Positions 8,524 to 15,435 of a stretch of DNA of 21,764 bases are shown here, piece by piece (position 1 is the stretch's first letter; each line of letters opens with the position of its first letter). Made by a program: the position numbers and the translations under genes. The DNA is from VMDJ01 sp965659945 (GTDB lineage: Bacteria; Pseudomonadota; Gammaproteobacteria; Chromatiales; Chromatiaceae), in the NCBI GenBank assembly GCA_965659945.1, contig CBFHYJ010000026.1, positions 1 to 21,764 on the forward strand. Direction: 5' to 3'. The notes under the pieces were generated by a model. The model saw nothing but the letters and a program-made list of their open reading frames with translations, ran no database searches and was not told the origin of the DNA.

Positions 8524-9027
8524 TTAGCCTTGCACTTCCTGCGCCGTCCAATCACGCAGCTTTCTTTTTGTCTTTTTTTCAGGGAAATAATTGGCTATCA
8601 CAAACGCTTCAGTCCAACGATAAAGTTCCGGTGGAACATCTACCGCAAAAACCTCATCTTCGCCCTCGAGGAAGGCATGTGCTTCATCAAAGCTCATGGT
8701 GATATGAAAAGCCTCAGGGCATCCCCCATCGTCAACTGGATGAGCAAGCACATAGGCTCTTGGCGTGTCGCTCATTAAGTTAAAGTAATAACTTTCACAC
8801 TCATCCGCGTACAAAGTGACTTCAAAGCCACCAACCATAAACCAGGCTGTATCACCCTCTTCTCTCACCAATCGAGGCTCTTCAGTTTCTGGATGACGAC
8901 CAACCGCAATACCCGTGGCAGTCCAGACATAATCTACCCACTGACTAGATGCAACGCGGCGCTCCATAACTACCGCAACGGGGAAACTTCCCGGTAGATT
9001 CTCTAAATTCGCAACTGAATCAGACAT
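8524..9027 (-). CDS. DUF3305-family protein
   Basis: A 167-residue soluble protein matching the DUF3305 pattern: an N-terminal PVAVVMERRVASSQWVDYVW segment, a GGFEVTLYADECESYYFNL core and a LYRWTEAFVIANYFPEKKTKRKLRDW tail. DUF3305 proteins are found next to DUF3306 and formate dehydrogenase genes; no biochemical function is known to me. It is the first gene of the accessory operon; the ATG of the next gene follows its stop by 5 bases. A purine-rich AGAAGA precedes the ATG, and a sigma-54 promoter sits 37 bases upstream. Confidence 0.9.
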   Translation of the reverse strand: MSDSVANLENLPGSFPVAVVMERRVASSQWVDYVWTATGIAVGRHPETEEPRLVREEGDTAWFMVGGFEVTLYADECESYYFNLMSDTPRAYVLAHPVDDGGCPEAFHITMSFDEAHAFLEGEDEVFAVDVPPELYRWTEAFVIANYFPEKKTKRKLRDWTAQEVQG

Positions 9028-9063
9028 TTCAATCTTCTTCTAAAGTAAGTACTTTTCTTACAG

Positions 9064-9079
9064 TGCAATTACCGCACCA
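9064..9079 (-). promoter_or_regulatory. sigma-54 promoter of the DUF3305 accessory operon
   Basis: The minus strand reads TGGTGCGGTAATTGCA, with -24 GG at 9078-9077, -12 GC at 9066-9065 and a perfect TTGCA. It departs from consensus only at TG for CA (positions 4-5). The expected start is near 9053, 26 bases before the DUF3305 ATG. Confidence 0.8.
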
Positions 9080-9163
9080 ATTTTTCACTCATTAAGAAAT
9101 AAAAGGCCTAACGCAACATAAACACCTAAATTAACCGCTTCATACAGTATTTGAATTGAGCAG

Positions 9164-9182
9164 TTGGTACATAAAGTCCCAA
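9164..9182. promoter_or_regulatory. palindromic activator site shared by two divergent sigma-54 promoters
   Basis: TTGGTACATAAAGTCCCAA is an inverted repeat (TTGGnAC / GTnCCAA around 5 bases). Its centre at 9173 is 106 bases from the -12 G of the moaA promoter and 107 from that of the DUF3305 promoter, the usual range for enhancer-bound sigma-54 activators. Near copies lie at 13732-13750 and 13765-13783. Which protein binds is inferred. Confidence 0.7.
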
Positions 9183-9265
9183 AAAACTGGCGTCAGAGCG
9201 ACAAAACACTCCAATGCACATCTATGAAATATCCCAAGACCCCGAAATAACGCACTTAACGTAGT

Positions 9266-9281
9266 GGGAACGTTTTTTGCA
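9266..9281 (+). promoter_or_regulatory. sigma-54 promoter of moaA-fdhD
   Basis: GGGAACGTTTTTTGCA has -24 GG (9267-9268), -12 GC (9279-9280), ACG after the -24 element and a perfect TTGCA at exact spacing. The predicted start is near 9292, about 26 bases before the moaA GTG. Confidence 0.8.
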
Positions 9282-9317
9282 GCACTCTCAAAAAAGTATG
9301 TGTAAACAGGATTGAAT

Positions 9318-10322
9318 GTGTCTGAAAGTTTAAAAGAATCATTAACTGACCGTTTTGGCAGAACAGTTGATTATTTGCGCATCTCGGTTACCGATCGTTG
9401 TGATTTACGATGCGTTTATTGCATGTCTGAAAACATGACTTTTTTACCCCGTGAACAACTACTTACCTTAGAAGAAATCATTCAAATTGGACGCTGTTTC
9501 ACAGAACTAGGCGTTAGCAAAATTCGCATTACCGGCGGTGAGCCACTGCATCGCAGAAACATACTTTCTGTTTTTGAAGCCTTCGGTGAGCTTGACGGCC
9601 TTGATGATCTCACCCTAACAACCAACGGCACTCAACTACACCGTTTTGTCAAACCACTTGCTGATGCAGGTGTTACTCGCGTCAATATCAGTTTGGACAC
9701 CTTAGATGCGGATCGCTTCAAAGCTCTCACGCGAAATGGAGATATTGAAAAAGTCTTTACCGGCATCGATACCGCACAGGATGTTGGTTTTAAACGCATA
9801 AAACTAAATGCAGTAGTTTTAAAAAATCGAAACCATGATGAAGTTTGTGCGCTCGTCGAACATGCGATCAAACGAGGCATCGACATAAGCTTTATCGAAG
9901 AAATGCCTCTCGGTGTTATCGGTGATCACGACCGAGAGGAGTGCTACTACTCTAGCGATGAAATCCGACGCGACTTAGAGAGGCAATTCGCTTTATTACC
10001 CACCACTGAGACAACTGGTGGACCATCACGTTATTACAGAATTGCCAACGAGCAATCTCGAGTCGGTTTTATCTCTCCTCATAGCCACAATTTCTGTGAC
10101 ACCTGCAATCGTGTTCGATTAACTGCTGAAGGACGACTACTCCTTTGCTTAGGCCAAGAACACAGCGTCGATCTACGCGCCGTTGTTCGCGCTAATCCAG
10201 GCGATGATGCCGCTTTAAAACAGGCCATTCGTGAAGCAATGGAAATAAAACCTTTGGGCCATGATTTTGATCTTTCGGCAAAACCAGTCATCTTTAGACA
10301 CATGAACCACACTGGGGGTTGA
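9318..10322 (+). CDS. moaA: GTP 3',8-cyclase MoaA
   Basis: The radical SAM enzyme that starts molybdopterin synthesis by cyclising GTP (about 334 residues). The SAM cluster motif is C28-x3-C32-x2-C35 (DRCDLRCVYCM). The second cluster of the family appears as FCDTCNRVRL followed by C after 13 residues. GGEPL and the C-terminal Gly-Gly, which is functionally important in MoaA, are present. I place the start at GTG 9318, because AGG at 9308-9310 is 7 bases upstream; a TTG at 9312 is also in frame but too close. The ATG at 9316 is out of frame and stops after five codons. It is first in an operon with fdhD, and its stop overlaps the fdhD ATG (TGATG). Confidence 0.96.
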   Translation: MSESLKESLTDRFGRTVDYLRISVTDRCDLRCVYCMSENMTFLPREQLLTLEEIIQIGRCFTELGVSKIRITGGEPLHRRNILSVFEAFGELDGLDDLTLTTNGTQLHRFVKPLADAGVTRVNISLDTLDADRFKALTRNGDIEKVFTGIDTAQDVGFKRIKLNAVVLKNRNHDEVCALVEHAIKRGIDISFIEEMPLGVIGDHDREECYYSSDEIRRDLERQFALLPTTETTGGPSRYYRIANEQSRVGFISPHSHNFCDTCNRVRLTAEGRLLLCLGQEHSVDLRAVVRANPGDDAALKQAIREAMEIKPLGHDFDLSAKPVIFRHMNHTGG

Positions 10323-11269
10323 TGGCGATGTCAGTAATAAACACACCTAAAAAAAATACCTATCGCCCAGAAATGACCAATGAGGGGCTAAAGCCTTCTC
10401 ATGAAGTTATTGCGATTGATGAATATGCCCAACAGCAAGCTGGCATGATCGCCGGAGAACAAGCTTTAACGGTTTACATCGATGACAAAGAGATTGTCAC
10501 TCTGATGACATTGGGCACCCATCCTGAAATATTGACACTGGGTTATCTCGCTAACCAACGTTTAGTGCCGTGTCTTGAATCAGTCGATTCTGTCAGCGTT
10601 GACTGGGAAAAAGCAGAAGTCAAAGTGAACACCTTTGAGCGCATTAGTGATCTCGATGAAAAACTGAAGCACCGCACTGTGACCACAGGCTGCGGCCAGG
10701 GGACTGTGTTTGGACGCATAGGTGAAGAGCTAGAAAAAATACGTCTTCCTAAAGTATCTATCAAGCAATCTCAAATTTACCGCTTGCTCTCTCAAATAAA
10801 TGATCACAATGAGGTTTATCAAAAGGCAGGCGCTGTTCATGGCTGCGCTTTATGTCGCTCTGATGAAGACAGCTCCGAAGTGAATATATTTGTAGAAGAC
10901 GTCGGTCGGCACAATGCAGCTGACGCAATCTGCGGTTTTATGTGGCTCAATGCCATAAACGGAAATGACAAGTGGTTCTATACAACGGGGCGACTCACTT
11001 CTGAAATGGTCATCAAGGTTGCGCAGATGCAGATTCCTGTCTTGCTTTCTCGATCTGGGGTTACCCAAAAAGGGCTGGAACTTGCTCAAAAAATAGGCGT
11101 TATTTTGATTGCCCGAGCCAAAGGTGATCATTTTTTAATCTACAACGGGGCTGATCAAATTGACTTTGATTCGGTACCGGTCATAAAGCCTCACTCATTG
11201 AAGCGAAATACAAATAACAATAAGCAAACCGCTCCATCCGTGAATATGCTTGCTGCACAATCAAGTTGA
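10322..11269 (+). CDS. fdhD: formate dehydrogenase accessory sulfurtransferase FdhD
   Basis: FdhD moves sulfur from a cysteine desulfurase to the molybdenum cofactor before it enters formate dehydrogenase. The product has about 315 residues. Family motifs are VEDVGRHNA, TTGRLTSEMV and SRSGVT. The loop that carries two cysteines (CxxC) in E. coli FdhD reads TTGCGQGTVFG here: the first Cys is kept and the second is Gly. A CxxC pair occurs instead in AVHGCALC. I choose ATG 10322, overlapping the moaA stop by one base, with GGGGG 3 bases upstream; ATG 10328 is possible. The C-terminus beyond DSVPVI is a polar tail. Confidence 0.93.
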   Translation: MAMSVINTPKKNTYRPEMTNEGLKPSHEVIAIDEYAQQQAGMIAGEQALTVYIDDKEIVTLMTLGTHPEILTLGYLANQRLVPCLESVDSVSVDWEKAEVKVNTFERISDLDEKLKHRTVTTGCGQGTVFGRIGEELEKIRLPKVSIKQSQIYRLLSQINDHNEVYQKAGAVHGCALCRSDEDSSEVNIFVEDVGRHNAADAICGFMWLNAINGNDKWFYTTGRLTSEMVIKVAQMQIPVLLSRSGVTQKGLELAQKIGVILIARAKGDHFLIYNGADQIDFDSVPVIKPHSLKRNTNNNKQTAPSVNMLAAQSS

Positions 11270-11278
11270 GTTTGAATC

Positions 11279-12190
11279 ATGTCTGCTGTTATCGCGTCAC
11301 ATTCTGATACTTACATGAGCGTTAAGCAGGTCGCTAGCTATCTGCAGCTCAATGAGAAAAAAATCTATGCTTTAGTGAGTGAAGGACTGATTCCCGCTAC
11401 CAAGATTACTGGCAAATGGATGTTTCCTCGCGAACTCGTAGATCGATGGATGATGGATTCCTCACATGGCGGACTCTTTACGGATCGAATGGTTATCGCT
11501 GGCAGCGACGACCCTCTACTCCAACGTGTCTTAACAATTTTTGCTCGGGATATCAACACGCATGCTCAAGTAAGTTATACACCCACCGACACAAGGCTTG
11601 GCCTTGAGTTACTTCAAGCAAATCGAATTGATGTTAGCGCTATTCACTGGGGACCATTGAAAGAAAGTCACTTACGTCACCCAGCCCTTTTGCGTCAGCA
11701 TTCTCACCATAGAGACTGGGTTCTGATCCGTGCGTTCTCAAGAGAACAAGGACTCATTGTTCGCCCAGAGATTGCTGAAAAGCATGACGATATTGAATCC
11801 TTACTCTCTGCAGATTATCGTTGGGTTGAACGCCAAGCTGGCGCAGGCGCACAGCGACTTTTTTTAGAGATAAGAAAAAATTTCGGCATTAACACACCCT
11901 TTAATGCCACAACTAGCGCGTTATCCGAAAGAGAAGCCGCAAGCGCCATCAATCTGGGGCTTGCCGATGTCGCCCCAGGAGCAAGATCCGCCGCAACAGA
12001 ATCCGGCCTTGGGTTTATCTCATATGGTCACGAGGCCTTTGATCTGGCTCTACCGAGAAACATGTGGTTTAGACGCCTGTTCCAAGATCTCTTAAGCCGA
12101 CTTCAATCAGGCGAAACACGCCAAACTGCCGACTTACTTGGCGGTTATGATTTCTCTCAATGCGGTGAGCTTGTCTGGGGTGAGGAATAA
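11279..12190 (+). CDS. HTH (excisionase-type) regulator with PBP-like ligand domain
   Basis: A 303-residue likely transcriptional regulator. Residues about 13-60 form an excisionase/MerR-like winged helix (MSVKQVASYLQLNEKKIYALVSEG...GKWMFPRELVDRWM). The rest (about 75-300) resembles the periplasmic-binding-protein-like ligand domain (PBP_like family) joined to such DNA-binding domains in putative metal or oxyanion regulators. It has no signal peptide and is therefore intracellular. It lies 9 bases after fdhD and is probably co-transcribed with moaA-fdhD. The ligand is unknown; molybdate, tungstate or a cofactor precursor would fit the neighbourhood, but nothing in the sequence proves it. Confidence 0.8.
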   Translation: MSAVIASHSDTYMSVKQVASYLQLNEKKIYALVSEGLIPATKITGKWMFPRELVDRWMMDSSHGGLFTDRMVIAGSDDPLLQRVLTIFARDINTHAQVSYTPTDTRLGLELLQANRIDVSAIHWGPLKESHLRHPALLRQHSHHRDWVLIRAFSREQGLIVRPEIAEKHDDIESLLSADYRWVERQAGAGAQRLFLEIRKNFGINTPFNATTSALSEREAASAINLGLADVAPGARSAATESGLGFISYGHEAFDLALPRNMWFRRLFQDLLSRLQSGETRQTADLLGGYDFSQCGELVWGEE

Positions 12191-12197
12191 GCAAGTT

Positions 12198-13622
12198 TTA
12201 GGCTTGCTCTGACTCCCATTGGTGACACTTTCGCTCTAAGGTCTTACGAGACACACCCAGTCGTCGGGCAGCAGCAGATTTATTACCGCCCTCAAGTGAA
12301 AGCACACGAAGAATGTGTCTCTTTTCGACTGACTCAAGTGTTAAATCATCCTCATCGCCAGATGATGTTTCATTAACATGCGCCACTGCTCCACATGAAG
12401 TCACACCTTGGCTTGGATGTTGATTTAATAGCAAACAGCGCTCTATAACGTTCTTGAGTTCACGAATATTACCTGGCCAGTCGTACTGACTAAGCCGATC
12501 AATTTCAGCTTGAGTAATCTTAGGATCAGGAATCCCCAAATCAGCTGCAACCGCTTTAGCAAAATGATCAACAAGCAATGGTAAATCACTTATGCGTTCG
12601 CGTAACGCAGGCATTCGAATACTTAACACGTTTAATCGATAGTAAAGATCTTCACGAAAATTACCTTTTTCAATTTCTGACTGTAAATCTCTATTTGTTG
12701 CAGCGACGATACGCACATTTACAGAGCGTTCTTTATTGCCGCCAACGGGACGAACCTTTCTATCTTCCATGACGCGAAGTAATCGAGTTTGCATCGCCAT
12801 TGGCAACTCGCCGATTTCGTCTAAGAATAAAGTTCCGCCATCCGCATAAGAGAACAAACCCTCACGGTCTTTCGTAGCACCCGTGAAGGCACCTTTAACA
12901 TGGCCAAACAATTCACTTTCGAGAAGTTCTGGTTGAAGTGCACCACAGTTTATTGGCACAAATGATCCCGTACGGCCACTTTGATTATGGATGGCTCTTG
13001 CCGCCAGTTCTTTACCTGTTCCAGATTCCCCATGAATTAGGACCGTAGAAGGCATTGGTGCAACTCGTTTGATAATTTCACATGTCTCTTGAAGAATTTC
13101 GCAACCGCCCACAATGCCATGCTCATGGTCTAATTCTTTTGCTTGTCGACGAAGAACATAACCTTCACGTTGCTGCCTTTGACGCTCAAGACTTCTATCT
13201 ATAGAAGCAAGTAAATCGTTAGTATCAAAAGGCTTAATAAAAAAATCAGATGCGCCCGCTTTTAACGCCTCTACGGCATAGAGCTGATTAGATACAGAAG
13301 AAAGACAGATCACAGCAGTAAGCGGGTCATCTTCTGTAAGTCGATTAATCCAATGTCCATTGTTATCAGGTATGAAATGGATACCTGTAATCACAAGATC
13401 AAAGTTATAACGCGAGAGTAGTTCTTCAGCAGATTGATAGTCTTCAGCAATTTCAACTAGCCCAAAGACATCACTTAAATTATCCGTTAGTGATGAAAGA
13501 AGGTCCTTATCCTCATCAACAATGAGGACGGAGTTCATTTTATGAGTGCTTACCTCTTTAACAGCGTGTGAGTGAGCATTTGATTTGAGCTCTTCAAGAA
13601 CCCTTTCTGATGTGGCTGACAT
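12198..13622 (-). CDS. NtrC-family sigma-54 activator with atypical receiver domain
   Basis: A 474-residue enhancer-binding protein. Residues about 30-150 form a receiver-like domain, about 165-390 the AAA+ domain and about 430-474 a Fis-type helix-turn-helix. The AAA+ domain has Walker A GESGTGKE, the sigma-54 contact loop GAFTGA and Walker B LFLDEIGE. The receiver keeps the acidic pocket (D36, D38), a Ser in ICLSS and the Lys of FIKPF. The phosphoacceptor position is G80 (DLVITGI instead of DxxxxD; codon GGT at 13385-13383). No histidine kinase is nearby. The ATG at 13622 has only weak ribosome-site sequence; M29 is an alternative. Its likely targets are the four sigma-54 promoters in this window. 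Confidence 0.93.
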   Translation of the reverse strand: MSATSERVLEELKSNAHSHAVKEVSTHKMNSVLIVDEDKDLLSSLTDNLSDVFGLVEIAEDYQSAEELLSRYNFDLVITGIHFIPDNNGHWINRLTEDDPLTAVICLSSVSNQLYAVEALKAGASDFFIKPFDTNDLLASIDRSLERQRQQREGYVLRRQAKELDHEHGIVGGCEILQETCEIIKRVAPMPSTVLIHGESGTGKELAARAIHNQSGRTGSFVPINCGALQPELLESELFGHVKGAFTGATKDREGLFSYADGGTLFLDEIGELPMAMQTRLLRVMEDRKVRPVGGNKERSVNVRIVAATNRDLQSEIEKGNFREDLYYRLNVLSIRMPALRERISDLPLLVDHFAKAVAADLGIPDPKITQAEIDRLSQYDWPGNIRELKNVIERCLLLNQHPSQGVTSCGAVAHVNETSSGDEDDLTLESVEKRHILRVLSLEGGNKSAAARRLGVSRKTLERKCHQWESEQA

Positions 13623-13731
13623 TTTTTATTTCTTTTTATTTTCGTAATGCATAATTACAGATATGCGCTAAGAAAATCGTAAAAAAACAACGCTATTTAC
13701 GAATCCCCCCCTCAACTAAGACCCCAAGAAA

Positions 13732-13750
13732 ATGGTACAGACTGTCTCAA
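13732..13750. promoter_or_regulatory. putative activator site, distal copy upstream of mobA
   Basis: ATGGTACAGACTGTCTCAA matches TTGGnAC-N5-GTnCCAA at 10 of 12 defined positions. Its centre is 138 bases from the mobA -12 element and 33 bases (about three helical turns) from the next copy. It also lies about 110 bases ahead of the activator gene, which allows autoregulation. Confidence 0.6.
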
Positions 13751-13764
13751 TCAGGGAATTGACT

Positions 13765-13783
13765 TTGGTTCAATTTGTCTCAA
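13765..13783. promoter_or_regulatory. putative activator site, proximal copy upstream of mobA
   Basis: TTGGTTCAATTTGTCTCAA matches the same palindrome at 10 of 12 positions. Its centre (13774) is 105 bases from the -12 G of the mobA promoter, almost the same distance as the perfect site has from the moaA promoter (106). Confidence 0.62.
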
Positions 13784-13865
13784 ACACAAGTAAAAATTTT
13801 TTATTCTCTCCGCATCCTGTCCATAACAAACCGTATTTTCAGGGAATTCCTACAGATACATAAGA

Positions 13866-13881
13866 TGGCACCTTATTTGCT
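13866..13881 (+). promoter_or_regulatory. sigma-54 promoter of mobA-mobB
   Basis: TGGCACCTTATTTGCT has a full TGGCAC -24 element and TTGCT -12 element at exact spacing, the best match in the window. The predicted start is near 13892, about 23 bases before the mobA ATG. Confidence 0.88.
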
Positions 13882-13914
13882 GTGTTTTTAAAGTACTTTA
13901 ATCATTAGTTTCTT

Positions 13915-14511
13915 ATGAGCGTTACCCCAGAAAACATTACCGCATTAATATTAGCTGGTGGAAAAAGCAGTCGCATGGGTCAAGACAAGGGGCTTCTACC
14001 CTTTGGAAATAGCATCATGGCTGGCCACGTTATTGAACAGATCCGCCCTCAAGTTGGTCGCATACTAATCAGCGCTAATCGCAATCAAGACCAATACGCC
14101 AAACTTGGGCACAAAATAATTGGTGATCCGATAGAGGGCTTCCAAGGGCCTCTCGCTGGATTTTTAGCCGGCCTAGAAGCAATTCAAACTGATTACTTAA
14201 TAACCCTGCCTTGTGACGGACCCTTTGTGCTGAGTAATTACGTAGAAAGAATGGCCAAAGGTTTATTCAAAGCATCCGCTGATATTGCTGTTGCCCATGA
14301 TGGCAAACGTTTACAGCCAGTCCATGTTTTGTTGCATCGAAAAGTCACTGGAGAATTAAAAGATACTCTTGAGCAAGGTGAGCGAAAAATTGACAGGTGG
14401 TTCCCGCACCACGCATGGGTAACTGTAGATTTTAGCGATGCTCCACAGCAATTCGATAACATCAATACGCCAGAAGACTACAAATCTGCTAGTGGAGCTG
14501 AAGTCGCGTGA
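13915..14511 (+). CDS. mobA: molybdenum cofactor guanylyltransferase MobA
   Basis: Joins GMP from GTP to molybdopterin to form the guanine dinucleotide cofactor used by formate dehydrogenases of the DMSO reductase superfamily. The 198-residue length is normal. The nucleotide-binding start LILAGGKSSRMGQDKG is at residues 11-26, followed by conserved segments GPLAGFLAGL and LPCDGPF (the metal-binding Asp region), and the family end FDNINTPEDY. The start is the ATG at 13915; I see no strong Shine-Dalgarno sequence before it. The stop overlaps the mobB GTG (GTGA). Confidence 0.95.
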   Translation: MSVTPENITALILAGGKSSRMGQDKGLLPFGNSIMAGHVIEQIRPQVGRILISANRNQDQYAKLGHKIIGDPIEGFQGPLAGFLAGLEAIQTDYLITLPCDGPFVLSNYVERMAKGLFKASADIAVAHDGKRLQPVHVLLHRKVTGELKDTLEQGERKIDRWFPHHAWVTVDFSDAPQQFDNINTPEDYKSASGAEVA

Positions 14512-15089
14512 GCAATCCTTCCCAAATTCAGTTCCCTAAGCCCATGATCGGTTTTGCGGCATACAGCGGCACTGGCAAAACCACCCTTCTACTTAAACTT
14601 TTACCCCTCCTGAAACAAACCGGTCTACGTATCGGCATGGTTAAGCATGCGCACCATGACATTGAAATGGACTATCCGGGAAAAGATAGCTACGAACTAC
14701 GCAAAGCAGGCGCTGATGAAATGCTGATCACCGGGGCTAATCGATGCGCTTAGATTCATGAATGTAGCGACCCAAGTCATGAACCCACACTTGAAGAAAC
14801 CTTGGCGCTTCTCAATCCAGAAAGATTAGACTTGGTTCTAGTTGAAGGATTTAAAGCTGCCGCTTTTCCCAAAATCGAACTTCATAGACCATCCTTAGGA
14901 AAACCTTTAATTCACCCCAGTGATCCAAATATCGTTGCGTTTGCTTGTGATGACGAGGCCAACATTCCCAATCAAGCGCTCCCCAAGCTAGCCCTCAATG
15001 CCCCTGAAGCGATCGCAACCTTTATCCTTAATTATTTTGGGTTAAAAACCTCGAATATTTTCGCATTGCACGAAACTAAATCAGCTTAG
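14508..15089 (+). pseudogene. mobB: mobB interrupted by an in-frame amber codon
   Basis: MobB binds GTP and partners MobA; it is helpful but not essential in E. coli. The frame starts at GTG 14508 inside the mobA stop. The first 81 residues include the P-loop AYSGTGKTTLL and the MVKHAHHD and YELRKAGA segments. A TAG at 14751-14753 then stops it after ITGANRCA. The same frame resumes at once with IHECSDPSHEPTLEETLALL and LDLVLVEGFKAA, which are proper MobB sequence, and runs to 15089. There is no frameshift: one base change (for example TTG to TAG, from Leu) explains the break. The second half has no good start. It may be a recent nonsense mutation, a sequencing error or a suppressed stop. Confidence 0.9.
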
Positions 15090-15135
15090 ATCGTTCACAA
15101 TAGAACTTTCCGAGTAACGATTGTTAGTGCTTCTT

Positions 15136-15435
15136 ATGAAAAAAGTATTTTTTGCTTTAGGTCTTATCGTTTTTTCTTTTCCAGCTATGGCTGAAATGGC
15201 TGAGCGTTCCACCTTTAAGGTTATCGATAACAACACCTTTAAGTACTCAAGCCGTATTGACCATATCTTTTCGCATGACGACAACAATGTCGAAATTGAT
15301 CGCTATTTAATGCTCGAGAATTTTTTGCATAGCAATGGCTATTGCCCAAAGGGCTTTTCCATTGAAGAGCGGAAAGTTGTGCTCACCACCCCACCACATG
15401 ATGGCGAGCTTCAGTATTTGGTGAAGTGCAATTAA
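15136..15435 (+). CDS. small exported protein of unknown function
   Basis: About 99 residues starting MKKVFFALGLIVFSFPAMA, a clear Sec signal peptide with likely cleavage after AMA, so the mature protein of about 80 residues is periplasmic or secreted. It contains two cysteines (NGYCPKGF and the penultimate KCN) that could form a disulfide, and it has no recognised domain. I chose ATG 15136; the frame also contains upstream TTG and GTG codons (15121, 15127) but these would spoil the signal peptide. No strong ribosome site is visible. Its stop codon abuts that of the convergent lipoprotein gene. Confidence 0.65.
   Translation: MKKVFFALGLIVFSFPAMAEMAERSTFKVIDNNTFKYSSRIDHIFSHDDNNVEIDRYLMLENFLHSNGYCPKGFSIEERKVVLTTPPHDGELQYLVKCN

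Noticed and set aside
12190..12208. AGCAAG / CTTGCT hairpin between the convergent regulators as a terminator
   Set aside because: The stem is only 6 bp, lies largely in coding sequence and has no T-run on either strand.
14751..14753. Amber codon in mobB read as pyrrolysine
   Set aside because: Pyrrolysine is not expected in this family or lineage, and no supporting genes are in the window.
14802..15089. Downstream half of mobB as an independent gene
   Set aside because: It has no ribosome site or ATG and begins mid-domain; it is the continuation of mobB past the TAG.
15090..15121. ATCGTT / AACGAT inverted repeat after mobB as a terminator
   Set aside because: A 6-bp stem with a 20-base loop and no T-run is too weak.
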